DNA from: Rugalucina vietnamica
Lineage: Eukaryota; Mollusca; Bivalvia; Lucinida; Lucinidae
DNA length: 64,000 nt
NCBI GenBank assembly: GCA_964017185.1
Contig: OZ024871.1
Coordinates: 60,129,226-60,193,225 of the forward strand
Reading direction: 5' to 3'
Below are positions 39,847-50,890 of the stretch, in pieces. Each line of letters begins with the position of its first letter. The first letter of the stretch is position 1. The notes under the pieces are model-generated. The model did no database searches. It was not told where the DNA came from and saw only the letters and a program-made list of their open reading frames with translations. Both the position numbers and the translations under genes were made by a program.

Positions 39847-41106
39847 GGGCTATTCCAGTAAAACATAAGTACGGGGGGAAGAAGGCACTTTGAATTTTGA
39901 CCCTCCACCTATAGAAGTGAATTTCATCTTGACTGAGCCACCTACAGAACCGTTCATTTCAATAAAACACCCTCCTACAGAAGCAAAATTTAATACGGAT
40001 AGAAGTAAATTAAGAGGGATTTTTTTAGGAACAGAAGTAAATTTTTGTATTGCTGTTTTACGGAACTGTATTGTGTGATTGTTGTCAAAAGTCATTAAAA
40101 TAATGTTCTCACGATAATAATAAAGATTGAATACCTATTTTTTGAAAATATATCTTCATTTTATCATCCTGATCAGCAAGCCATGTGGACAAGGAAGCTT
40201 GTTTGAATCTCATCAGCTTTCATGATTATTGTGCCTATTTTCAACAATGGGCTAGTATATCCAATTAATTATATGTATAACGTCACTCTTAACCGTTATC
40301 ATGCTGAGATTTTATTTGTTTCCAATAACGTGTGCCACTGAGATTTAAAGAAAAAAAAAAAAATCGCTTTTTCGCCACTTTTCAGGCTTCAAAAAACACT
40401 ATGTTGCATTTTCCAAAAAGCTAATACTTGCTTTGGGAGACCGATACAAGTCGGTATATCGCTACGTTTTGTGTCTAAACATCATTAAATTCATCAATGA
40501 GCCGCCATTTTAGCTTTCAACAGGTCTGTAATTGTGATTTCTGACCGAAATCCCGGTTCAAATGCCTTTTCTAGGCTTAAAATGCCAAAAAACAACCTCG
40601 ATTGCTGACAGTTTTTTTTTGCACACGTCACCAGCGCGAACGTGATCGAGAGCACTCTCACCATTCTCGCGAGATCAGACGATACCTCATCTTTATCTCT
40701 CGCATTTGACGCTTTGAATTGTGGGATATAGCCGATTTTGGCTACAGACGACACACGAAGAAAGCTGGGGCATCCCGCATGAATTTCCCAGATCCCATTG
40801 GCCAACTGCGACAGGTCAGTGCGTGAAGCGCTACCTGTCAGCGACAATGCACTCTCACAGGAAAAAATCGAAGTCGGATCGGGCGAACGAAAGGTTTTTA
40901 GTCTGTTCAATTTGCTTCTATGCATTGCATTGAATTTTACACCTTAGAACCGATTTTCAACACGAAAAATACCCCACCTCCTATAGAAGCAATTTTTCTC
41001 CAACTCCCACCACGTACAGAAGTATTTTAACCAACAAATGACCCTACGATAGAAGTTTATTAAAGTGCCGTCTTCCCGGGGTACCTATGTTCAACTGGAA
41101 TAGCCC
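39847..41106. mobile_element. Non-autonomous PIF/Harbinger-like element, unit 24
   Basis: Copy of the unit 14 element displaced by 16,525 bp, with the same TTA flanks (39844-39846 and 41107-41109). It arose by duplication of the higher-order block, not by transposition. Confidence 0.8.
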
Positions 41107-41462
41107 TTAGGAAAAAAGCATACCTCATGTTGCATTTTAGAGCATCAGGGAGTATCGATGAGGTGCGCCATCAAAGGAGGAGATATTTGACCGAAGCGAC
41201 CTGAAAAAATATTAAAATTAAAAATTCACTTGCAACCACACCTGGAATCAATAAATCACTGTAGCTAAATAATTACATTACTTTGAGCTTTATATTTAAA
41301 TAATTGAAAATAATTATCAATGTATCTATCAGCATTAGTCAATCAGAAAAGCTGAAATTTTAATACCATTTAAATTGTCCACCAAAACTTTTGCGTACAC
41401 AGAAAGTGATGACGTAATGGTGCTTTCACCCCTAAACTGTTTCAAATTCCCTCTAAATCAAC

Positions 41463-42839
41463 AAAAAAGACCTCTGTTTCAATATTTGTTCTGTTCTGAG
41501 TACAAATGCCAAGTTTAGCTATCAGCCGTACACCGGTTTACCTCCAGCTCTGTGCGAAAGATTTTTCTTCGATGAGGCTCGGCCGCACAAAATGAACGAG
41601 GATTTTTACAAAATAAATGACAAGTTACCTCCTGGCACTGGCTGTCTATGTGCTGCAGGTAGCTGTTGTGGATTCCAGGTGAACCCCCAGACTATCCAGC
41701 TACTGAAACAAACAGAAACATTTATTAACACAGGGTCTTGAAAATTTGATACCATATCTTTAAAGCATACCCCCAATTTTATACAAAAAATATGCCTTTT
41801 TTACCACTTTTTTTGCAATCAGAAAGCTCAAAAATGCTTATAAATGCTCTTTTCTGTCCATAAGAGCAACATAGAGAGTCAATGTCACCCACTAATATCA
41901 CCAACAGGGTCATAAAGATCATTTGAACAGTATGCAGGGGACTAAAATCAATGTCGCAGGAGTCCGAGCGGCGAAATCGGACATTTTAGCCGCATCTTGT
42001 GGTTGCGCCGATTTCCAAAGCCGGGCTTTTGCAGGTTATGAAAGTCATCAGATTACTAAAACCAAGCAGGAATTCAATGAAAAAGACATTCTCACTACAT
42101 CAAAGCATATTATCCAGTGTTGGGGTAGGGTCAAGGCACCCCGCCCCCTCTTCTGGAATCAAGTTTTAGGCAGATTTCAAATAAATTGCCCTTCATTGGG
42201 GCTCATTTTCATATTTAGAAAGATTCTATGATGAACATAAGCCTAAATAAAGCAGTTTTCAGTGTATGTAGTTAAAATGCAAAGTAAAATGCTGAGAACT
42301 TCAAGTCATGGCAGATAAGGACCCCTGAGTGCAAATTTCTACCTTCTCTATAGGGGTGAAAGCACCATTTAAAATCCCATAGACCTCAATACAAACATTT
42401 TGGCTAAAACAGTATGTTTCCTGTAATTTGGTGAAACTTTTATCCAGTTACTTGTTTGCATTAGGGTGTCATACATAAGTTAAGAAGAAAAAAAGCATAC
42501 CTCATGTTGCATTTTAGAGCATCAGGGAGTATCGATGAGGTGCGCCATCAAAGGAGGAGATATTTGACCGAAGCGACCTGAAAAAATATTAAAATTAAAA
42601 ATTCACTTGCAACCACACCTGGAATCAATAAATCACTGTAGCTAAATAATTACATTACTTTGAGCTTTATATTTAAATAATTGAAAATAATTATCAATGT
42701 ATCTATCAGCATTAGTCAATCAGAAAAGCTGAAATTTTAATACCATTTAAATTGTCCACCAAAACTTTTGCGTACACAGAAAGTGATGACGTAATGGTGC
42801 TTTCACCCCTATACTGTTCCAAATTCCCTCTAAATCAAC
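41463..42839. repeat. Hybrid unit 25, recombination junction
   Basis: The left part carries unit-15 markers: the start of the unit follows the 'cccctaaactgtttc' variant (about 41430, also at 24905), and there is a seven-T run before 'gcaatcag'. The right part carries markers of units 7 and 17: 'gaacataagcc' at about 42233, and the 'aaaacagacc' start of the next unit. The switch lies between about 41820 and 42237. Confidence 0.8.
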
Positions 42840-43208
42840 AAAACAGACCTCTGTTTCAATATTTGTTCTGTTCTGAGTACAAATGCCAAGTTTAGCTATC
42901 AGCCGTACACCGGTTTACCTCCAGCTCTGTGCGAAAGATTTTTCTTCGATGAGGCTCGGCCGCACAAAATGAACGAGGATTTTTACAAAATAAATGACAA
43001 GTTACCTCCTGGCACTGGCTGTCTATGTGCTGCAGGTAGCTGTTGTGGATTCCAGGTGAACCCCCAGACTATCCAGCTACTGAAACAAACAGAAACATTT
43101 ATTAACACAGGGTCTTGAAAATTTGATACCATATCTTTAAAGCATACCCCCAATTTTATACAAAAAATATGCCTTTTTTACCACTTTTTTTGCAATCAGA
43201 AAGCTCAA

Positions 43209-44744
43209 CCAGAGGACCAATGGTCCTGTAAACGCTCACCTGAAACCCGAGATATATACCAATAAACTTGTTTGACTAGAATGGTAATACCCATGTATAT
43301 AACCCCAGGGCTTGGTCAGAGCAACCCCTGGAGTCAATTTCTTTTTGAAAACATAAAACTGCAGTCCATTTGCCAATTTACTGAAAGTTTTGCCCTTCAA
43401 ATGACATTTTAACAATTTTCCCCATTCAAATGCATGGGTGGCCTAAGTTGACCTTGCCGTAAAATAGGTCAAGGTCATCAAAGGGTCACAATTTATATAA
43501 CTTTGTAGAGCTCCATTGCCTGATGCTTCATACCAAGTTTCAAAATCATAGGCCTTCTGGTTCTGGAGGGAAAGATTTTTAAAGGTTTTTGCTATTTATA
43601 GCCCTGACAGCCATCTTGGTCATGTGACCATGACCATTTATATACACTTTCATTCCCACTTCCTAACAATGCTCCTAATAAAGTTTGGCTTTGATTGGCC
43701 AAGCAGTTTCAGAGAAGAAGATCTTTGAATATCACTGTAATATGCATGTATATTGCCCCGGGGTGGGGGCTGACATACCCCTGGGGTCCAAATTTTTTCA
43801 GAATCATCAATCTTAAGTCCATTTGCCCATTTCCTGCAAGTTTTTCCCTACAAATGACATTTTAACATTTTTCCCCATTCAAATGCATGAGCAACCTATG
43901 TTGACCTTGCCGTAAAATAGGTCAAGGTCATCCAAGGGTCATGATTTATATAAACTTTGTAGAGCTCCAGTCACTGATGCTTCACACCAAGTTTCAAAAT
44001 CATTGGCCTTCTGGTTCTGAAGAAGAAGATTTTTAAAGGTTTTTTCTATTTATAGCCATGGCGGCCATCTTGGTCCTGTGACCTTGACCATATATATAAA
44101 CTTTCTTTCCCCCTTCCCAAGGATGCTCCATATGAAGTTTGGCTTTGATTGGCCATGCGGTTTCAGGGGAGAAGATGTTTCATTATTATGGAAATATACA
44201 TGTATATAGCCCCGGGGCAGGGGCAGACAACCCCCCAGGGGCTAAAATTTTCCATTAACATTAATCTTTTGTCCATTTGCCTATTCCCAGTAAGTTTTAC
44301 CCATTAAATAGCAATCTACCATTTTTTCCCATTCAAATGCATTGGCGACCTAAGTTGACCTTGCCGTAAAATAGGTCAAGGTCATCCTAGGGTCATGATT
44401 TATATAAACTATGATGGGCCCACGTCCCTGATGCTACATACCAAGTTTCGTGGAAATCGGCCCACTGGTTCTGGAGAAGAAGATTTTTAAAGGTTTTTGC
44501 TATTTATAGCCATGGCGGCCATCTTGGTCATGTGACCTGGACCATTTATATAAACTTTCGTTCCCCCTTCCTAAGGATGCTCCACATGAAGTTTGGCTTT
44601 GATTGGCCAAGCGGTTTCAGAGGAGAAGATCTTTGAAATTGTGGACGACGGACGACAGAAGACGGACGACGGACGGACGACGGACGGACGCCGGAGCATG
44701 GGTATACTATAAGCTCACCTGTGAGCCTTTGGCTCAGGTGAGCT
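43209..44744 (+). mobile_element. 1,536-bp repeat element in unit 26
   Basis: Same insertion point as the other three. Near 43633-43645 it reads 'gaccatttatatacac': it shares 'tatacac' with the unit 4 copy and has a private C. Its closest relative may therefore be the unit 4 lineage. Confidence 0.85.
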
Positions 44745-45754
44745 AAAAATGCTTATAAATGCTCTTTTCTGTCCATAAGAGCAACATAGAGAGTCAATGT
44801 CACCCACTAATATCACCAACAGGGTCATAAAGATCATTTGAACAGTATGCAAGGGACTAAAATCAATGTCGCAGGAGTCCGAGCGGCGAAATCGGACATT
44901 TTAGCCGCATCTTGTGGTTGCGCCGATTTCCAAAGCCGGGCTTTTGCAGGTTATGAAAGTCATCAGATTACTAAAACCAAGCAGGAATTCAATGAAAAAG
45001 ACATTCTCACTACATCAAAGCATATTATCCAGTGTTGGGGTAGGGTCAAGGCACCCCGCCCCCTCTTCTGGAATCAAGTTTTAGGCAGATTTCAAATAAA
45101 TTGCCCTTCATTGGGGCTCATTTTCATATTTAGAAAGATTCTATGATGAACATTAGCCTAAATAAAGCAGTTTTCAGTGTATGTAGTTAAAATGCAAAGT
45201 AAAATGCTGAGAACTTCAAGTCATGGCAGATAAGGACCCCTGAGTGCAAATTTCTACCTTCTCTATAGGGGTGAAAGCACCATTTAAAATCCCATAGACC
45301 TCAATTCAAACATTTTGGCTAAAACAGTATGTTTCCTGTAATTTGGTGAAACTTTTATCCAGTTACTTGTTTGCATTAGGGTGTCATACATAAGTTAAGA
45401 AGAAAAAAAGCATACCTCATGTTGCATTTTAGAGCATCAGGGAGTATCGATGAGGTGCGCCATCAAAGGAGGAGATATTTGACCGAAGCGACCTGAAAAA
45501 ATATTAAAATTAAAAATTCACTTGCAACCACACCTGGAATCAATAAATCACTGTAGCTAAATAATTACATTACTTTGAGCTTTATATTTAAATAATTGAA
45601 AATAATTATCAATGTATCTATCAGCATTAGTCAATCAGAAAAGCTGAAATTTTAATACCATTTAAATTGTCCACCAAAACTTTTGCGTACACAGAAAGTG
45701 ATGACGTAATGGTGCTTTCACCCCTATACTGTTCCAAATTCCCTCTAAATCAAC

Positions 45755-48404
45755 AAAAAAAGACCTCTGTTTCAATATTTGTTCTGTTCTGAGTACAAAT
45801 GCCAAGTTTAGCTATCAGCCGTACACCGGTTTACCTCCAGCTCTGTGCGAAAGATTTTTCTTCGATGAGGCTCGGCCGCACAAAATGAACGAGGATTTTT
45901 ACAAAATAAATGACAAGTTACCTCCTGGCACTGGCTGTCTATGTGCTGCAGGTAGCTGTTGTGGATTCCAGGTGAACCCCCAGACTATCCAGCTACTGAA
46001 ACAAACAGAAACATTTATTAACACAGGGTCTTGAAAATTTGATACCATATCTTTAAAGCATACCCCCAATTTTATACAAAAAATATGCCTTTTTTACCAC
46101 TTTTTTTGCAATCAGAAAGCTCAAAAATGCTTATAAATGCTCTTTTCTGTCCATAAGAGCAACATAGAGAGTCAATGTCACCCACTAACATCACCAACAG
46201 GGTCATAAAGATCATTTGAACAGTATGCAGGGGACTAAAATCAATGTCGCAGGAGTCCGAGCGGCGAAATCGGACATTTTAGCCGCATCTTGTGGTTGCG
46301 CCGATTTCCAAAGCCGGGCTTTTGCAGGTTATGAAAGTCATCAGATTACTAAAACCAAGCAGGAATTCAATGAAAAAGACATTCTCACTACATCAAAGCA
46401 TATTATCCAGTGTTGGGGTAGGGTCAAGGCACCCCGCCCCCTCTTCTGGAATCAAGTTTTAGGCAGATTTCAAATAAATTGCCCTTCATTGGGGCTCATT
46501 TTCATATTTAGAAAGATTCTATGATGAACATTAGCCTAAATAAAGCAGTTTTCAGTGTATGTAGTTAAAATGCAAAGTAAAATGCTGAGAACTTCAAGTC
46601 ATGGCAGATAAGGACCCCTGAGTGCAAATTTCTACCTTCTCTATAGGGGTGAAAGCACCATTTAAAATCCCATAGACCTCAATACAAACATTTTGGCTAA
46701 AACAGTATGTTTCCTGTAATTTGGTGAAACTTTTATCCAGTTACTTGTTTGCATTAGGGTGTCATACATAAGTTAAGAAGAAAAAAAGCATACCTCATGT
46801 CGCATTTTAGAGCATCAGGGAGTATCGATGAGGTGCGCCATCAAAGGAGGAGATATTTGACCGAAGCGACCTGAAAAAATATTAAAATTAAAAATTCACT
46901 TGCAACCACACCTGGAATCAATAAATCACTGTAGCTAAATAATTACATTACTTTGAGCTTTATGTTTAAATAATTGAAAATAATTATCAATGTATCTATC
47001 AGCATTAGTCAATCAGAAAAGCTGAAATTTTAATACCATTTAAATTGTCCACCAAAACTTTTGCGTACACAGAAAGTGATGACGTAATGGTGCTTTCACC
47101 CCTATACTGTTCCAAATTCCCTCTAAATCGACAAAAAAGACCTCTGTTTCAATATTTGTTCTGTTCTGAGTACAAATGCCAAGTTTAGCTATCAGCCGTA
47201 CACCGGTTTACCTCCAGCTCTGTGCGAAAGATTTTTCTTCGATGAGGCTCGGCCGCACAAAATGAACGAGGATTTTTACAAAATAAATGACAAGTTACCT
47301 CCTGGCACTGGCTGTCTATGTGCTGCAGGTAGCTGTTGTGGATTCCAGGTGAACCCCCAGACTATCCAGCTACTGAAACAAACAGAAACATTTATTAACA
47401 CAGGGTCTTGAAAATTTGATACCATATCTTTAAAGCATACCCCCAATTTTATACAAAAAATATGCCTTTTTTACCACTTTTTTTGCAATCAGAAAGCTCA
47501 AAAATGCTTATAAATGCTCTTTTCTGTCCATAAGAGCAACATAGAGAGTCAATGTCACCCACTAATATCACCAACAGGGTCATAAAGATCATTTGAACAG
47601 TATGCAGGGGACTAAAATCAATGTCGCAGGAGTCTGAGCGGCGAAATCGGACATTTTAGCCGCATCTTGTGGTTGCGCCGATTTCCAAAGCCGGGCTTTT
47701 GCAGGTTATGAAAGTCATCAGATTACTAAAACCAAGCAGGAATTCAATGAAAAAGACATTCTCACTACATCAAAGCATATTATCCAGTGTTGGGGTAGGG
47801 TCAAGGCACCCCGCCCCCTCTTCTGGAATCAAGTTTTAGGCAGATTTCAAATAAATTGCCCTTCATTGGGGCTCATTTTCATATTTAGAAAGATTCTATG
47901 ATGAACATTAGCCTAAATAAAGCAGTTTTCAGTGTATGTAGTTAAAATGCAAAGTAAAATGCTGAGAACTTCAAGTCATGGCAGATAAGGACCCCTGAGT
48001 GCAAATTTCTACCTTCTCTATAGGGGTGAAAGCACCATTTAAAATCCCATAGACCTCAATACAAACATTTTGGCTAAAACAGTATGTTTCCTGTAATTTG
48101 GTGAAACTTTTATCCAGTTACTTGTTTGCATTAGGGTGTCATACATAAGTTAAGAAGAAAAAAAGCATACCTCATGTTGCATTTTAGAGCATCAGGGAGT
48201 ATCGATGAGGTGCGCCATCAAAGGAGGAGATATTTGACCGAAGCGACCTGAAAAAATATTAAAATTAAAAATTCACTTGCAACCACACCTGGAATCAATA
48301 AATCACTGTAGCTAAATAATTACATTACTTTGAGCTTTATATTTAAATAATTGAAAATAATTATCAATGTATCTATCAGCATTAGTCAATCAGAAAAGCT
48401 GAAA
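45755..48404. repeat. Units 27-28, third partial block and array edge
   Basis: Unit 27 carries the markers of units 11 and 21 (catgtcgcat, tttatgtttaaat), and its end (ctctaaatcgac) is shared only with unit 21. It directly follows unit 26, which is of type 8/18, so equivalents of units 9 and 10 are skipped. Unit 28 resembles unit 22 and stops after 'gctgaaa' at 48404, about 1,272 bp into the unit. At its start, unit 27 has a unique seventh A. Confidence 0.8.
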
Positions 48405-49047
48405 AAGGTGAGCGTTCAGGCCCTTGTCTATTAAGATGGTCCTTGATGACCCCGATATCAATTGACACCTGTGATATTTGTGATTGTACATCTGAAACCT
48501 TTTTGTTTACTTTTAGTTCTAGTTTAGTTTCAGCATTTTTGATTTCTTGCATCAGTTCGGTCTCAGCTGTGAGCCGTCTGTTTGTTTCTTTATCAGCAAT
48601 ATTGGCTATTTCATCAATTCTGCTTTCTACTATTGCGCACCTATTTGAAACTGCATCCATTTTAGTTCCGAATCTCTCAATGAAATGTTGCAAATTGTCA
48701 TCTTGCTTTTTCTCTATTCTAGCTATATCAGCTGCATGTGCTGCATGGTATTTGGCAAATGGAATTAATTGTTTATTGATGGCTGCCAAACTATCAGCAA
48801 TAGTTTCCTGTGGAAGGATTTTGGGGTTTGCTCCCGCAGGTAAATCTATGGATAACTGACCGGTCGTGATTAGCGTTTGCCAGTAATCTTCTCCTAGTCT
48901 TATTTTGACCAAATCTTTCAAAACAATAGGCTCACGGAAACCAGCAATTACTGCATCCCGTAGCTCTACAATTTTCTCTGCTGAGCCGGCTCCAATTTTT
49001 TCAAGCTCAGCAATTTCTTTGGCTGTTGCTGTGTATATGTACAGCAT
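48382..49047 (-). pseudogene. HhH and coiled-coil protein, truncated by the array
   Basis: The frame predicts 221 residues. Residues 5-32 (TATAKEIAELEKIGAGSAEK and following) match the helix-hairpin-helix pattern of ComEA-like proteins: an INTA-type start, GxGxxxA turn, then IVELR. This is a DNA-binding motif. Residues about 95-210 are Lys/Glu-rich with regular hydrophobic spacing and should form a coiled coil. Residues 215-221 and the stop are read from array sequence, because the array joins at 48404, so the natural C-terminus is lost. Just upstream of the ATG the minus strand reads tatttcaccag, a possible splice acceptor (AG at 49054-49053). It may be a host gene fragment or part of a mobile element's first frame; I cannot decide. 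Confidence 0.55.
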
Positions 49048-49141
49048 TTTTGCTGGTGAAATATTGTCATGTGACGTGGAAAATTGGAAATATTATTTTC
49101 TTAATTTTGTCGCGAAAAATGGTGACAATAATAAACCTGTA

Positions 49142-50136
49142 TCGTTGAATATCTTAAGTCCGTGAATATTCCAAGTTCGTGGGGTCAATGTTTGTGTGCC
49201 TCTCTGGCAGACGTCTGCTTGTGCAATGGTTGGAAAGGTGCCAAAATGTTTCAAAGGGTCAACTTCCTTCATTTATAAATAAATTGTTGTAATTCTGATC
49301 TAAATAAGACCAGTTTGTGCAGTTATTTTGCAATGGTCACAAAATATTGAATTTTTCTTATTTCCAAATTTTGTACCTCTTAAAATGCTCTAAAATCTAC
49401 TAAATAAGAACTGTCAAAAACCCAGCATGTGTCTGAAGTTTGTTTACAATATGGCAGTCAAGGTCATGTGATTTCCAGGAAGAGCAAGGCCAAAGACATT
49501 TTTATTATTTGGTTGTTGCAACCTAGGGGTGCTTACCCTTTACCTAAGAATGTGTAGGTTTTTAAAATAAAAACTAATGTATTTTAATTGCATAAAAAAT
49601 AAATGTGATGGATTGATTTTGCATTATCTGACTTGTCAAAGTCTAAATTTTCATTATTAGTCATATTTAGTTTGAAAATATTGCTTTTTCTTGTTATTCT
49701 TGAAAAGAAATGCCCCTAAGGGTATAAGCTCATAAATGACTGCAGAGGTACAGTTGGAGATGAAATCATCATCACATTTGCCAAATTTTGTTTGAATTTC
49801 AATGCTTTTTCTCATTGGAATCATTTTAATGTGCCTTAAGAATTTTTAGCACCCCAATAATTGATTTTTGTGGCCTACTTTTATGGCGGGAATTTCCAAA
49901 CAAGTGACGTCACGGACTTAGGATATACAAAAATGGCTGCCCAATGTAGCAGACAATGTTTGTAAAAAGAGTATTTTAATGAAAAGTTTGGTGTTTGAAA
50001 CTTCAAATTTGATTTAGAAACAGAGGAAAGGAATAAATTACTCTTGATAAGGTAGGAAATTAGACTGTTTTTTCTCTGAAGATTGTGCAAGCTGTCTTTG
50101 ACTTCTTAGCCCCACGAACTTAGCATACTCAAGGAT
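49142..50136. mobile_element. Candidate 995-bp inverted-repeat element
   Basis: ACCTGTA flanks both ends (49135-49141 and 50137-50143). The inner ends are imperfect inverted repeats: TTGAATATCTTAAGTCCGTG on the left, and on the right a complement reading TTGAGTATGCTAAGTTCGTG. A third copy of the motif lies at about 49910-49927 on the minus strand. There is no plausible coding frame. A 7-8-bp duplication would fit hAT-like elements, but the call is tentative. The interior between the repeats is AT-rich and otherwise featureless. Confidence 0.4.
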
Positions 50137-50143
50137 ACCTGTA

Positions 50144-50604
50144 ATTATTTTTCTGTAAATCAGTTTTGAATAAGAAAGACAACAACAGCTATAATGAGCT
50201 GACGTGCCTATTTATTCAATGAGAAAAATGCCACGTGGCGATGAAATATACCAAAAATATCTGAAAATTCAGAAATTTACCTGTTGAAAATTTGCAAATG
50301 TGCTTGGGATTGATTTGAATGAAAAATTCGTATTTTTCTACTATGGTAACACTAAATTCGGTAATGAACCGAAACGTTTCTTTTCCGATTTTTTGAATAA
50401 ATTATCGAAAAGAAATACTGCTGATACCAATTTTATTATTTTCTGATAAATGCAATTGAAATTGTTTGGAAAATTTCAAATTATACAGCGCTAATGGCTA
50501 GAAGACAAAAATACGAATATACGACTCGCTGTGGAAAAATGGCTAACGCCAAAGTTCACAGCGACAAAAAATAATCCGCCGAGAAAATAGAAACAAAAAT
50601 ATCT
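50144..50604. other. AT-rich intergenic stretch
   Basis: I see no gene or recognisable repeat. If the minus-strand transcript proposed from 50611-50890 is real, this is intron sequence. Confidence 0.4.
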
Positions 50605-50610
50605 ACTTAC

Positions 50611-50890
50611 CCGCGTTCCAATTGATTTCTCGCACTACCAATGACGCAAAGTCGTAGAGTTACTTACCTAGATCCCAGGGACTGTGAGATTAACTCGAAC
50701 ACGTCGGTAGGACAGGTAGACAGCAACTGACGATTCTTCCGCTGGTCCAAGTTTTGGCGGGTCGAATAGCACGTGGAACTTGAGGACATCCAGAGGTCAG
50801 AGGTCGACACTGGTGCGACGATTTACCGAATATAGACTAGTCACCAAGGCAGTTTCCCATCAATAGTAATCTATATCCCACAATCCTTTG
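50611..50890 (-). promoter_or_regulatory. Possible minus-strand promoter and 5' exons
   Basis: On the minus strand the segment opens with GGATTGTGGGATATAG (about 50870-50885) and has raised CpG content. Two strong donors follow: CTAG/GTAAGTAA (intron from 50667) and CGCGG/GTAAGTAG (intron from 50610). Between them and the helix-hairpin-helix frame there is an acceptor at 49053. A spliced minus-strand transcript leading into that frame is therefore plausible. No long open frame is present, so these would be untranslated exons. Confidence 0.35.

Larger units (their letters stand above)
27669..41462. repeat. Second copy of the ten-unit block, incomplete
   Basis: Units 17-24 match units 7-14 in order at an offset of 16,525 bp. 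The copy then departs from the reference: unit 25 is a hybrid of unit types 15 and 17 (or 7), and units equivalent to the rest of 15 and to 16 are missing. Confidence 0.9.
1391..48404. repeat. Tandem array of 28 units of ~1,377 bp with higher-order structure
   Basis: Using the A-run before 'gacctctg' as unit start, units begin at 1391, 2767, 4121, 5498, 8413, 9790, 11144, 12520, 15435, 16813, 18191, 19568, 20945, 22322, 24938, 26315, 27669, 29045, 31960, 33338, 34716, 36093, 37470, 38847, 41463, 42840, 45755 and 47133. The last is truncated. Basic lengths are 1376-1378 bp, or 1353-1354 bp where a 23-bp piece (beginning gtgtcatacataag) is missing. Units 4, 8, 18 and 26 are 2,915 bp because of a 1,536-bp insertion. 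Units 14 and 24 are about 2,616 bp because of a 1,260-bp insertion. Units differ by only a handful of substitutions, so amplification or homogenisation is recent. No rRNA, histone, snRNA or tRNA gene was found in the unit. Confidence 0.97.

Noticed and set aside
1391-48404. CRISPR array
   Set aside because: Units of 1.4 kb with no short repeat and unique-spacer pattern; eukaryotic context.
1391-48404. rDNA, histone or snRNA gene cluster
   Set aside because: No sequence resembling these genes was seen in the unit on either strand.
48443-49165. Two plus-strand open frames opposite the helix-hairpin-helix frame
   Set aside because: Shadows of the minus-strand gene; Ser/Ile-rich translation typical of antisense to a coiled coil.
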